Assembly: GCA_019633425.1 (NCBI GenBank)
Contig: WSUB01000027.1
Span: forward strand, 1 to 64,000
DNA length: 64,000 bases
Origin: Tulasnella sp. 424
Taxonomy: Eukaryota; Basidiomycota; Agaricomycetes; Cantharellales; Tulasnellaceae
Direction of reading: 5' to 3'
Numbering within the stretch: position 1 is the stretch's first letter; every line of letters starts with the position of its first letter. The position numbers and the translations under genes are program-made. The notes beneath the pieces were generated by a model. The model had not been told where the DNA came from. It saw only the letters and a list, made by a program, of their open reading frames with translations, and did no database searches. Positions 22,099 through 33,854 of this stretch are shown here, in pieces.

Positions 22099-23491
22099 TG
22101 GAGCGGTCTGGACGTCACGGGATGAGATACGTGAGGTGGTGAGGGATCCCGCGGATGTTGTAGAGGGGGATGTGGATGTCGCGGAGAGGGTGATGAGGGA
22201 GGAACGGAGCGTGACGGTGGTTGATTGACTTTGGTCGAAAAACAAAACAACCGAACAACATCACGTGACCCAGGTGCATCTCAGCCGCGCAAGTCACGAG
22301 GCGTTGTCCGCAAAGTATCCCACACCAGAAGTCGCTGGATTCGTAATCACCAACGGGAGTAGGCCGGATAGAGCTCTCATTAATGCATCCGCGCCCCTTG
22401 AAAGTGTTCCCAAGAATGTAGTTATTTGCAGGCTATCTCCGATAATGCTTCCGGGACTTGTCTTGGATGCCACGACCCGTTCAAGGCCTAGAAATTAAAA
22501 TCCGATGAGGGATTTGATTTTAACGAACATATTCAATTCATATTACGCAAGCTTGCACTACTTTTTTGCTCACTGTGGTTGGTTACAAGAACGTACGTGC
22601 TACAGGCCAGATGAAGCATGTGCAATGTCTCGCCTGAACCAGGCGACCGTTCCCGGCGAATGCGATATGTGGCTCGGATATTGCTCTTTATTTGAAATCA
22701 TTAACTCTGCCATTGCTAACCTTGATACCTGCTCGTTAAGACCGGTCGTTTGCGCTCGGTCAGAACTTTCATTGGCCGACCCCTGCGAGGAGGGTATCAA
22801 GCTTTCAGTAATCGCTGGATGGTTAAACAGATTATCCATCATTCGAGCCACGGCCTCCGAGATCAGCGGTCCTCTGCGATGTGAGGTTGCATGGCCTTGC
22901 AAACGCCGCTGCCCAACCAATCTTGAGGGCTGCTTGGTGCTTGCCTGGGGCATTCCTTATCTCATTCATCGTTGAACCCACGGGATTGCGCTCTGACCAT
23001 CTGGTCAAGCCAAGACCGGATCCTCGGGCTCTATTCATGACGGCCCAAGATTGATCCCGTTGCTTACCACCTTGCAGGTCTAACTGGATCCAGGTGTGCG
23101 GTGCTCGAACATTTTCAGACGCCCCCGGCCCTTTAGCATTACACACCCTATTTTTAAGTTCGGCGAGCTGCGGGTGGGACATATCACCATATTTGGTCAG
23201 CTTCTTTCGCTGCTACCCCCGACGATACTTCTAGCTCTTCAGAGCGTGGTGGGAAGAGAGCTAGGCACACATGCCCCTCCTACCTTCTTGGATTCTTAAA
23301 GGGATTTTATTAGAATTCATCTGAGCCCAAGCCTCGCGCGTGCCGCGCGTTCTTACCGCCATCACCGGCACTCATTCGACCTAGGAGGTTGAACCAAGAA
23401 AAGCACATACGGTTAGATCTACCGAACATACTTATTGATCTAAATATTACCTGGTGCCTTGGGATTTCTTCTCTCCACCCCTCGCCGCTGC
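22099..23491. other. Divergent intergenic region INCENP / C2H2 gene
   Basis: About 1.4 kb between divergent starts. A 117-codon ATG ORF on the minus strand at 22600-22953 has no family features I recognise. I see no tRNA, repeat or conserved element. Confidence 0.45.
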
Positions 23492-24940
23492 ATGCATCCC
23501 GCTGGAAATCGAGATGACGGCCTTCCACCAATGACGCCTACCAACGACGACCCAGAGTCCGACGATCTTACGAACAACTTCTTGAATGGGTCTGGTGGAG
23601 GTACATCCGAAGAAGAATGTAAGACCACGCGTCTAGTGGTCTTGCAGCGGACCGCGGATGTCTGACAGCTATCTTTCCAGCCAGTACACAGTCCAGCCCA
23701 CCACCAACTCGTCGCAAAAAGCCCAAGCAAAAACATGAGTGTCCGTATTGCAACATGAAGTTCGATAGGCCCAGTGCACGGACGCTGGTACGAGCTTTTG
23801 GATATCATCTGACCCGTGCTTATCGTTTCTGCTGCCTTCCGTAGCACATTCGATCCCACACAGGAGAGAAACGTCAGTGTATCTTTCACAGAGTCTTCCG
23901 TGCAATCATACTGAAGCCTTTGCTGCGAAGCCTTCTTATGCGACGCCTGTCGCCGAGGGTTCTCCACCAATTCCAACATGAGACGCCATATTCCCTCATG
24001 CCCAGTTCGGCGAAGACGACACGCGGATTCCCGGGCTTCTTCTAGGTCTAACCTGGATGGTCATTCCGGCTTCACTCCCTCCCGACGTGGGTGGTCTCCC
24101 TCTTCGAGTGGTCAGGCTCAGGCGTTCCATTACGGCTGGCCGGCTTCAAATGGGACAGGATCAAGCCATGAACGCGGTGATAGTGGTTCCCCCTCTTCCG
24201 GGTGGCAGAGGACGTACACAAGCACGCCAGCAGCACGATCCCCGCTCCCCTTCCTTCACGCGCAATCCGACAGCCACGCCTCGAGGTACACGAGCGCCTC
24301 CCCCGACATTCAACGGGAGGCCTCGTTCCAGCCCTCAATGCCTGTGCTCGAACCAAGCTACTCGCCTCATCCACCGAACTCGTGGCCAAGCGCCCAACGA
24401 GCAACTTATGACCCCGGCATGCTGCCGAGGGCATCTACGGCGAGCACCATCTACCCTCTGGACAATTCATCAATACGAGGGTCACCCGCTTCGACAGTTG
24501 CGAGAGATAGCCAATCTAGGTTTGGATCCACGGATGGCATCCGTCTCGCTTCAACTCCAGTGCCATTGCAGCAATATACTTCGGCCGTCCCCAGCCAATG
24601 GGATCTGCGGGGCTCTCAAGGTTCGCGAAGCCAGGTGTTGTCCTCCGCCACTGGCATCCCCCCGTCAGCCGGAACCCTCTCGCTAAATGGTGGAGCATTG
24701 CCACCAATACAAGAAGCTGCTCAGCCACGATCAGAATCATCCTATGACCGAATGGAGTACCCTACGAGAGGCGAACCCATGTTCCGCCGGCTTCGTCCTC
24801 ATGTGCAGTCGTCGCCAGGACAGGGTGCAGGATATTGGTCTTCGCTTTCTCAACTCTCACTGTCTGATCACAAGAGACCGGGCGAGCCTGGGACATCGGA
24901 TAGAGGGGGGAGCAACGAGGATCACGAACATCCTGGATAG
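23492..24940 (+). CDS. C2H2 zinc finger transcription factor
   Basis: Probable DNA-binding regulator. The first ATG in frame is 23492 (MHPAGNRDDGLPPM). Exons 23492-23618, 23681-23787, 23845-23872 and 23931-24940 join in frame. They give KHECPYCNMKFDRPSARTL, HIRSHTGEK and PFLCDACRRGFSTNSNMRRH, then IPSCPVRRRR. Finger 1 is C-X2-C-X12-H-X3-H. Finger 2 is C-X2-C-X12-H-X3-C, ending in Cys instead of His. The linker HTGEKPF is canonical, and a basic patch (TRRKKPKQKH) precedes finger 1. Two introns interrupt the zinc-finger region, one inside finger 1 and one in the linker between the fingers. The remaining 320 residues are Ser/Pro/Gly-rich with no further domain. Target genes cannot be told from the sequence. 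Confidence 0.85.
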
Positions 24941-25130
24941 TAGCCACGTAAGCTTTTCGTGTTCGCTGATCAGGGATTGTAAGCCTCAAAGCCCCTTGCG
25001 CTTAGGGTGACAGGAAAAAAGAGCCATCTGCACCGACTCGAGTCTACGGTAGTATACGGGAAGAGGGAGTCTGCAGAGAGTATATATAGCTGTGGCGTAC
25101 ATTTCCCGATAAATACAACACCGTCAAGTG

Positions 25131-28100
25131 TCACGAGGCTGTCGGATTAGCTGCAGGGTTCCATACTTGGGCGTCGTTCCAGTCGGCGATCTGCCTCAAT
25201 GCCGAATTATATATGAAGTCCTTGCCATAGACTGGAATCTTCAAATTCGGCAGGCTGCTCCATTGGGAGCTATCTTCCTTGCATGATACAACATGACGCT
25301 TATCACTCTGGCCCCCTTGCAGGTACCTAACCTTGACCTGCTCCGTCGTGGCCTAAGAGCGCGCGATTGAGACAAGAACGAAAACGAACATGTTAAACAA
25401 CACGTACCTCTCCACCACAGGCTTCAATAACAGTACTTAGATCGTCGGAGTCCAAAGATTTGGTAATCCAAAATTTATGCCCTTTGAAAAGCCTTTTCTC
25501 TCGGGCTCGCTCTAGGGCCTCTCCAAGCTTGAAACCATACTTCTTTTCCCCCGCAGAATCCTTGGGAAGATAAGGGCCAGGATCTATATAAATAATGTGG
25601 CTCTATCAGACATGTTTCAAGCATGATCGAGTCTTTACATACCGACGAAGGCATTAGCCTTCAGGGAGGCCTTGATCCACTCGGGTGTCACGACTTGCAC
25701 TCCACGGGCTACTGCCGCCACAAACTTGACCGTCCTCAATATACCCTTCCCGGCAACCAAGTGCGTGCACTTGGATATGTCTTCAGCCTTCTTTGCGCCC
25801 ATCTTTATCAATTTCTAGGTGGTGATTGGATGAAAATTAGTAGACTCGTTCGCGCAGTGTGAAGGGGACCCACCGCTTCGTCTTTGGGCGGCAAATCGTA
25901 AGACGTTGTCATGATCCATGGCATCTTCCCCTTCTTCTTTACGGTTCCTGACGCCGAGTCGGACATGTCATCATCATCATCGATGTCTATGACAAAGGCT
26001 TTCTTCCGTGGCTTCGAGGTCGGAGCATTTGACGTCGACCTCGTACTTTCAATCTCCTCGTCATCATCGTCTACTGCTCTCGCCTTCCCCTTCCCTTTCG
26101 AAGTCTTGGCACTAGGCTTGGAAGGTGCAGGTCCATCTACCTTCCTTCTCCGAGAACTCGGACGGTCGTCATCACTCTCCTCGCCATCCGACTCTGCCTC
26201 CCGAATTCTCCCTCTTTTTCGTGACGAGGATGGAGCTTCTGCAATATGCAGTTTTCGCACATCTCCCTGACTGGATTTGAGGTCCTTCTCATGCCGCAAC
26301 ACATCAGGCATTATATGGTCACGTAACTGGGCCTCTGCTCTGGCAGCGGCTCCTCGCTTCAAGCGTCCGGGGACGGCAGATATCGGATCTGTCATAGCCG
26401 ATTCGGTTTCCGACACCGAGGCGCCTCGAGAAGATTGCACCGAAGAGACCACCTCAGCGGGAGCTGCCTTGGTCGCCTTGCGCTTCTTCGGCGACTTCTT
26501 TTTCGTGGGTGTCGGCTTGTTGTTTTCGTCGTCCGTGGTCAGAATCAACAAGTTGGGGTCGGTTTCAGACCGCTTCAAACCGGCCAGTTCGGGAGGTAAA
26601 GGTTGTTGGAGGCCCCTGGGACTCGGAGGGTCATCAGGCACCGTGCCACTGAACGTAGGATTAGAGGCTGCTTTCCCGACACGACGAGACGAACTGGGTC
26701 CATCGGTAGCATCCGCTGCATGTTTTGATTTCGATGGCGGTTTGTTGGTTTTGGTTGACTGTTTGCTTTGGGGTTTTGGGAAAGGCGCAAGGCCGGCTTT
26801 TTGTATGCGTTCCAGATCGTCATCCTCCGAAACTGGACGGCGGTGCTTCGATGCAAGCTTGGTGTTCGACGGACCAGCCTCTGGCACAGCGCCCGATTGA
26901 TCGTCAGGGTCATCCGGATTTTCAAACGGATTTCCCAAGTCTGGAAGAGTGTCAAGGTCCATGGCGTCGGGAGGAGGGAGGGGGGCAGGCTTCTTTTTAG
27001 AAGCTGATAATGGTTTCACCCCTTTCGGAGTGGGGGTCTCGCCACGTCCTGGTCTCCGTGGTGGCGTGTTATCCGCCGCATTGCTGGCTCGTTTGTAGGT
27101 CGGAGTTTTCCCATTGACATCGGGTCCCCGAAGGCCTCTAGAAGGACCCCCAGACTCGGAGACGGGGGCATGTTCTTGGTTACTCTTTGCGGAAGGAGGA
27201 GGCCGAGATGGTCCAGAGGACGTGCTGATTTCGCCGGCTGGTTGCCGAGCCTGGGGCGTGTTTTCGCCAGAACCAGTCGCAACTTGTTCCAGTCGGGGTC
27301 TTTTTGCGTGTTTCCCGTTCGAAACGGAGGACGAGGCGACATCCGTAGGCTCCCCCAAGATCTTTCTTGGGTCAGTGTCATGAAATCCGACGAACCCTCG
27401 CTCTCCTAGGAGCGACATGAAGTTGATTCCAGTCGGAAACTTGTTGTACTTCGAGCCTACGACGCCTCCTATGGGGATATTCTTCCATTCCAGGAAGCAG
27501 TCTTCGAGCCAGGTATGATTGACAATCGGAATATTCCAATGCATAGCCCGCTCGGCCTTTTGGCCACCAAGACTGGACGGGACCACCGGCGGTGAGCACG
27601 TGAACGAGCAAAAGTTTCTTCGCCGCCACTTACTGGGCCGCAATAACATGCGTATTCGCTTTGCTCATCGTAGCCGAGAACTTTGCTCCAACGGCATCAA
27701 TGAGGTTCTTGAGGTAGTCGCGAGCGTCCCCCGTATAATTCGTTACCGTAATTTCCTATAGCGAAAAGGTATTTAGCGCTGTATCCCTCGGTCCCGAATG
27801 TATCGGGAGACGTACGTATTTATCAAAATCCTTGATCTTATGGATTGGTATAGGGAAGTGACAAAGTTGGTCCATGGGACGCGTGAGTCTTCCGACTTGC
27901 TCGCAGTGAAAGACCCAAGCGACCGTCCCGATGGTAATATCACGTGTAACGGCCTGGTAAATTGTTAGGTTAATGTTGTGAATGGACCGAAATAAATCAT
28001 GCCGACATACCCGCTGAAAGGTCTCGCCAGCCCTGTGTCTACAAACATACACATCGACGTCCTCGATTTTATCCTCGTCATGGCATGGAAAGCCTCCATT

Positions 28101-29160
28101 CCGCTCTATGCTAGCCTCGACCGCCTTCAGCAGGTTATCCTGCAGGTTCAGGTCCTTCCCGAGCAGTACGATTCTGGTTTGCCATACGTTAGCGTACCGG
28201 AACTTTTCCGGTTTTTGCTGCTTCCCTTCCGCTTCCGAGACTGTACGGAACAGGATGTGCTTCTCTGTGGTGCTCGACACGGATTTTAGCTTAGAATCGA
28301 TACTCTCAGCAGGGTGGTTAACTGCTCCAATAGGGTCCAAAGACGCAAGAGGCTTATACCGCGCCGGGTTTGGGAACGAATATGGTCCTGTAGGAAGGCG
28401 CTGTTGCAGCTGCACGCAGTCTTGAAACCAGGCAGGGATGAGAACCTCGAGGCCCATTTTGTCTTTGTGGTGCATCGCTGTATTGTATTTATCCTGCACA
28501 GACGGGTTGATCAATGAACAGAGCAGAATTCTTCGGGAAAACGAATGCTTACGCCTTCGGGAGCTAAACAAAATAAGTGGGTCACGTCTTTCGTGAATGC
28601 GTGTCTCCATTGACCTCCATACGCGATAACGCCGGCACAGAGCGCTTCTACGTCGTTCCGTGGAAGCTAAAGCAAAAAGACCCAGCTGTGAGGATATGCG
28701 CCCACACACAGCGTAAAGAATGACGAACATCACTGCTAGTGGCGATAACGCCAGACATGATCTTTCCCGGGTGAGGGGAGTAGTACTTTGGGCTAGTATC
28801 CGGGCAAGTCAGCTTGACGACGGCGCATTCAAAGCCGCGAAACGCACGTACTCTTGCAGCCTCTGATGTTCGACGCAACGCTTCACCCAAAGTGGCTTGA
28901 AGATTGGTCAGTTCGGTTTCTCTCGTCCTGACAGGTAAGAAGTAACCTACAGTAACCTGTACAGTCTTCCCCTGGTCAAATTCATGATGGTCCTCGAAAT
29001 CGAGTGTGTTGGTAATAACGTGTGTTGCATCGAAGACCCGCATGGCGGAATGACCGCCTTGAGCCAACAATTCGTCGCGAAGCTCATCTCGTGTAGGCTC
29101 TGCTATTCCCGTGTCTATAAAGAACTTGACGGTGCCAAAGAGAGGCTCTTCGTGCGCCAT
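25131..29160 (-). CDS. RTT107: Multi-BRCT DNA damage protein (Rtt107/Brc1-like)
   Basis: Scaffold that binds phosphorylated H2A at stalled replication forks (function of the yeast families). Start at ATG 29158-29160 (MAHEEPLFGTVKFFIDTG). Several BRCT-type segments can be seen: the N-terminal one (TVKFFIDTG to HVITNTLDFEDH); a second (GVIAYGGQWRHAF to LEVLIPAWFQDCVQL); a third (RIVLLGKDLNLQDN to TIGTVAWVFHC); a fourth (EITVTNYTGDARDYLKNL to NIPIVNHTWLEDCFLEWKNI, with YNKFPTGINF); and two at the C-terminus (KFVAAVARGVQVVTPEWIKA and RLFKGHKFWITK with VIEACGGE). The end is DWNDAQVWNPAANPTAS. Between the fourth and fifth lies a ~500-residue Lys/Ser/Asp-rich disordered region with acidic runs and several Ser-Gln or SD-type sites. 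Four N-terminal and two C-terminal BRCTs match the Rtt107/Brc1 plan. About ten introns; not all junctions were resolved. Confidence 0.87.
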
Positions 29161-30453
29161 TTGGCGAAAGTGTATGTTTTTGGTGGTTGCGTACCGGACT
29201 GGATGAAAGTGGAGAAGTGACAAACAACCGTCACTAACGAACCGTCACGCGTTCCAATCTCCGAGAGACTCATTTCGAAGCCCGCTCTCTTCCTTTCTGA
29301 GACTCCTCCGTTCGGCAAGCCTTCACATCAAACAATTCATGAACAACTAAGTATGTAAAAGTTCGTGTTCCTTGAGTTGAGGGTTGCAAAACGCCCTTTG
29401 CCTCGGGGGCGTTGTATCACGGCGAGCGTTTTACTCGTTCGACAATGTGGCGCCGAACCCGTTAGCATTATAACTATAACTATTGTCTCTTCGTGAGGGC
29501 AACCGAATCGGGTGAGGCGGTGAAGGCCGGACTTGTCCTGGATATCCAGGACAAGTCCGGATGCAATCGTTTCGCGCAACCAGACAGTGTCTCAAGCTGT
29601 CAAGGCCGCAAGCACAAATTCCTCGTTATTGTTAATAATCCAGTCTCAGACTCTAGTTTCGTTTCTATCGAGAGAGCAACTAGCGCTGGCGAAAACATTG
29701 ACCGACACCTAACCAGAATGCCGCGCCCATAATAGCAGGTCTTTGTATCTACGGTGGCAGCCCTCCCAGGCCGGCGACTAATGCTGCGTTGGGACACTCG
29801 TCGCCTGAGTCTCGAGCTTGAAGAACCACATATCTGCATGCGATGTACATGGTATCTCGGCGTGACGAGAACCAAAGACGTATAAGAACGCGATAAATGC
29901 TGTTTTGGAGATCTTAAGGTGGTCACGGAGTACGGGGCACAAGTATGGGGAGGTGTACGTTGTCGCCCGACGCGAAAGTGGCGATGTAGTGGATGTCTAC
30001 AAGGCTTCATGAGCGCTCTGTATCTTTGGATCTCTTGTATAAATAGACATTTTCCCGAGATATTGCATGTATTAGAGTGGCCACGCGTGCCGAGGAACGA
30101 GCCTGACGCTATACTGGATTTGTCTGCCGAACTGAAGCCCATGGACTAGACCAAGCAAACCGTAATCTTGGATCGATCAATGGATAAAACGAACAAAATT
30201 GGCCCTTGACGCGCTTCATTGTGTTGTAACGCAACGTGGCGTGGCGTCACTCCCTTGAAATGCTCACCTGCTGTGACGCGTCGACAAAGAAGGAAAGAAC
30301 AAAGACAAAGGCACCAGCTTTCCTTCCACCACTATAACTACACACCCTCGTTTCGCTTTCAGAATCAATCACCATCTCTCAGCGCGAGTCGCTGTCCTTC
30401 TTACTCGACAACCTCTAATCTTCACTCTCACTTACTTCCTCACCTAATTTCGC
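29161..30453. other. Intergenic region with a 34-bp palindrome
   Basis: About 1.3 kb between the divergent BRCT gene and the small membrane protein gene. The 3' part is CT-rich before the ATG at 30454, typical of active fungal promoters. An ATG ORF of 180 codons on the minus strand (29600-30142) is Arg/Ser-rich with no recognisable domain and is probably chance. Confidence 0.5.
29527..29560. repeat. Perfect 34-bp palindrome
   Basis: The 17-base arm CCGGACTTGTCCTGGAT is followed immediately by its exact reverse complement, with no spacer and no mismatch. The flanks do not continue the symmetry. It can form a cruciform or hairpin, or act as a two-fold binding site. Confidence 0.95.
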
Positions 30454-30882
30454 ATGTGCGGCACATTCTCATTGAAGAACTACGACGGAGAACTAACTTA
30501 CGGAGACGGGAAGCAAGTCACCCCTCTCACCACCCGGCTGTGGAATATGACCGATGACATCGTGCAACTGCTGATGGCAGTCAATGGGGCGCTGTTGACG
30601 CTGCTCCGGTTCCTAGTCAATTGCTTGGTGAGCGGATGAAATTGCAAAGCGTTAACAAGCTCATTTCGTGACATTCACCACCCGAATTTAGATGATCCTG
30701 TTTATCATCCTCTTCATTCAAGTGGCCATGGGGCATCAAAGACAACAGCATTCCTTCTACTGCCCATACGAAAAGTGTGTAGTCGTTCCCTTGGGGCCCA
30801 TCACGCTCTGACCAATGAATTTGCTTGTTTCAGGAGTAGCAACAGCACCGGTCTTGCATCTCAAACCTCCGTACACATTTAG
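30454..30882 (+). CDS. Small single-pass membrane protein, function unknown
   Basis: Three exons, 30454-30627, 30692-30774 and 30834-30882, with canonical GTGAGC/TTTAG and GTGTGT/TTTCAG signals, join in frame to 101 codons. The protein starts MCGTFSLKNYDGELTYGDG. A long hydrophobic stretch crosses the first junction (LLTLLRFLVNCL then MILFIILFIQVAMG). The polar tail is RQQHSFYCPYEKSSNSTG and the end is SVHI. The 5' flank has a long CT-rich leader. I do not recognise the family. The case for a gene rests on two well-formed introns and the promoter-like leader; it could still be chance. Confidence 0.5.
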
Positions 30883-31248
30883 ACCCCCATTATTCTCTTT
30901 TACATACAATTTCCTTTCCTAATACGCTCCTTTTTGTCGGCTTCCTACCTTACACATGTGTTTCTCTTTGTCTTCAATTAATCGATCAAGCGGCTTTTGA
31001 CCACCGTTCCGGAAACCCACTAGTACCAGGTTTCATCTCTGACCTAGCTCTAGTCCTCTCCTCGATATGTGAACGGCGCGATTATGATCCCCACCGACCG
31101 TGCAATACCACGTGATGCCATTTTGGCGACCAAACACGTGCCTGACTCTTCACCGCCTTCTCGAACAGTGATATCACTGTCCACCACCAACCACTCAGGA
31201 AGCCTCCAGTACCCTTCCAGCTGCTCCTAGCTCTACTGCGATCAAAAA
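30883..31248. other. Promoter region of the DUF4139 gene
   Basis: About 365 bp between two genes on the same strand. It holds the 3' end of the small gene and the upstream region of the next. No gene seen. Confidence 0.5.
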
Positions 31249-33252
31249 ATGTCTAACACCGTTGAAATTGACGTCACCGACAACACAATCGATGCAGTCT
31301 GCGTTTACCAGGCAGACCGCGCAGAAATCAAACGGACTTTTCAAGTTGAACTAACGGTCGGGTTTTCATGCACATATCTCGCTTCGATCAATGAACTCAC
31401 ATAATCTTTTTCTGAGCACAGACCGGCCAAAACGAAGTTTGCGTTACGAAGCTCCCAAGCTGTCTCGACGGCGAATCCATCCGGGTTGAAGGAGTCGGCA
31501 ATGCCGTTATTTTCGACGTCATCTACAGCCCTCCGCCCAAGGACAGTAAACCCAAAGGTACAGAGGAAACGAAAGCTCTAAGAGATGAGATCTCGAAGCT
31601 CGAATCCGATCGCGCGATCTTGCAAGAGCAAAGTGGTTTGTTGGAGGGCTATTCCAAGAGTCTGAAATCGGACAAATCAGACATCGGAGCACTCAATCAA
31701 TTCTTCAGCACGTACACGGAACAGAAAAGAGACATCAACTCTGGACTGGTGAAAGTGAACGAGGAGCTCGACGCGGCGCAGAAGAAGTTGGACGAAAAGC
31801 TGAGAGAGTTACGAGCCGACGACGAGGAATCCAAACGTAGCGCCAAAGTCACTATCATCGTTCTGGCCGAAAAGGGCGGCAAGGCGGAGCTATCTCTGTG
31901 GTACAGTACGTCCGATAGATTCACTTTACGGTAACCTTTTCAGCTCTAACAAATTCTGTAGTCGTCTCAGGAGCATCGTGGAGCCCGCTTTACGACCTTC
32001 GCGCCAAGATATCCAACGACAAGCAGGAGAAACCCTCCGTCTCGCTGCACTATCGGGGATCGATTTCACAATCAACTGGGGAAGACTGGTCAGATGTTGC
32101 TCTGACTCTCAGCACCGCCTCACCTCTACGCGGTACCGATATTCCGACCCTGGCCCCGTACCGCATCGGGTTCGAGCGGCCAGTGGCGTATACCATGAGT
32201 TTCAAGTCTGCAGGTTTTGGTGGCGCGGGTAGAGATAGAGAGCGATCCAGGTCAAGCCGGCCCGCGGCGAGGTCAGGCACGTTTGCGCTTCCAAACGCCA
32301 AAGTAACGGAGGGCGCGACTAGCAGTACCTTCTCGATTGAAGGGCAGTCGAACATACCGAGCAGCGATCTGGGTTCGAGCAAAGCCCATAAGGTCACGAT
32401 TGCTGTCATTGACCTGGTAGCGAAACTGGAATGGATCGCAGTGCCAAAGGAACAAACAAGTGCATTCCTTAGGGTGAGGGCGATCCATTGAACCCACCTT
32501 TATCGGTTTCAAGCTGATAAATCGGAGTATAGTGCCAAGTTAAAAACACTTCGCAATATCCTCTTCTCGATGGTCCCTCAAGCGTATTCATGGACAACAA
32601 CTTCGTTTGCAAGTCGCGAATCCCGGTATGAGTGATGATATGGCGTTATTATCTAGGTACTCAGAGCTATGGTTCTTAACAGGATGTGTCTCCGCAAGAA
32701 ACCTTTTCCACGTCGCTTGGTGCGGACCCTTCGATCCGGATTACTTATCATCCACTCTCCAAAGTCGCCCGAAACTCCTCGGGCGGTCTGCTTTCCAGCA
32801 AGCACGACATCTCGTCCTTTGTCCAACGTATCACGGTGAAGAACACCCGAACGACTGCCGTGTCTCCTCTCTTCATAAAGGATCAAATCCCAGTCAGCGT
32901 CAATTCAGCGTACAAGGTTACTCTAAACGAGCCACAGGAACTCGGAGTGCCAAAAGACAGAAAGGAAGTACAGGTGGCTACCGGGGTAAAGGCAAGATGG
33001 GCACGAAAGGGAGCGAGTGATGCAGACATAGACGCAGAGGAGAAGGAGAAAGAGGCCGGAGGATCCAAGTTTGGAACCATAGCTTCAAGGAAAGAACCAA
33101 GTGATTCGGTCTCGGACCCCGGAGTATCGGGCGTTGAGGAGGAGGGTGTGCTGGAATGGGTTTGCAATATCGATGGAGGGAAAGGAGTCGACCTGACGTT
33201 GTCTTGGGACATTGTTTCTCCTGCTGGACAACCATGGGTCAGAGGTGCTTAA
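31249..33252 (+). CDS. DUF4140/DUF4139 domain protein (mucoidy inhibitor A-like)
   Basis: Conserved cytoplasmic-type protein of unknown biochemical role, found in bacteria and fungi. Start ATG 31249. Exon 1 (31249-31356) encodes 36 residues with VCVYQADRAEIKRTF, the N-terminal DUF4140 strand. Exon 2 continues TGQNEVCVTKLPSCLDGESI and RVEGVGNAVIFDVIY. A coiled coil follows (ALRDEISKLESDRAILQEQ ... ELDAAQKKLDEKLRELRADD). DUF4139 begins at VSGASWSPLYDLRAKIS and includes GEDWSDVALTLSTASP and MDNNFVCKSRIP, preceded by CQVKNTSQYPLLDGPSSVF. Late exons carry GADPSIRITYHPLSK, TVKNTRTTAVSPLFI and DQIPVSVNSAYKVTL. The end is WDIVSPAGQPWVRGA. Introns lie after VELT, LSLWY, SAFLR and SRIP. Length is normal for the family. 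Confidence 0.88.
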
Positions 33253-33360
33253 TGCACGGCTTTCAGATATGTAAAAAAATTTAGCAATTGAGCTCCATCT
33301 CTTTCGTACGAAATTGTATATGGCAGAACCGGACGGGATTTGGAGTGCTGTGACGTACCT

Positions 33361-33615
33361 CTACATAATGCTCTCGACCTCGGCCTTAACTACCCATCGC
33401 CAGGGTATCATTACCAGTCCAACATATCGGCCTTTTGACTCGTTGGGTCGATATTCTTCCGTGTTCGATAGGATCATGTTCTTTTGCTTGTCAATGCAAG
33501 CCAAGCTCCCAAGGAAGATCCGACCATCTTGAATAGTGATCCGATAGGCGAAGCGGAGAGTCGACTTGAGGAACTCAAAGGCTTGTTCGGGGTCAATTTG
33601 TTGCGTCGTGTCCAT
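33361..33615 (-). CDS. NAA38: NatC auxiliary subunit NAA38 (Lsm-like)
   Basis: Single-exon, 84-codon protein with an Lsm fold: FLKSTLRFAYRITIQDGRIF, LGSLACIDKQKNMIL, SNTEEYRP and GRYVGLVMIPWRWVVKAEVE. The QDGRIFLGSLACIDKQKN and NTEEYR segments are the Sm1 motif and following strand of the LSMD1/NAA38 family, which assists the NatC N-terminal acetyltransferase with Naa30 and Naa35. Start at ATG 33613-33615. It converges on the DUF4139 gene with about 110 bp between stop codons. Another Lsm-type protein is possible, but the short length and the EEYR motif favour NAA38. Confidence 0.8.
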   Translation of the reverse strand: MDTTQQIDPEQAFEFLKSTLRFAYRITIQDGRIFLGSLACIDKQKNMILSNTEEYRPNESKGRYVGLVMIPWRWVVKAEVESIM

Positions 33616-33854
33616 CAGGAAGTGGGTGAAGCGGAATGGAAGCGAACAAGTCAGGCGTATGACAAACTCGCGGCAAACAACACTATCATCCCATTAATGC
33701 GCGAGACTCACACCCGAAGCAAATGCAGTACAAAGTGACACGCTATATAAAAAAGATTCGTTCTACGTCGTGGGAGTAATGCTGGTATATGGATACAGAG
33801 ATGAATTCGAAGGGCGTGATTAAGCTGCGGTTCCAACCACTGCTCATTAGGTCG

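Noticed and set aside
22600..22953. 117-codon minus-strand ORF between INCENP and the C2H2 gene
   Set aside because: No recognisable family, no promoter or splice context; overlapped by an ORF of similar length on the other strand.
29600..30142. 180-codon minus-strand ORF starting MGFSSADKS
   Set aside because: Arg/Ser-rich, no domain, no introns in a genome where nearly all genes have them, and it overlaps the promoter region of the small membrane protein gene.
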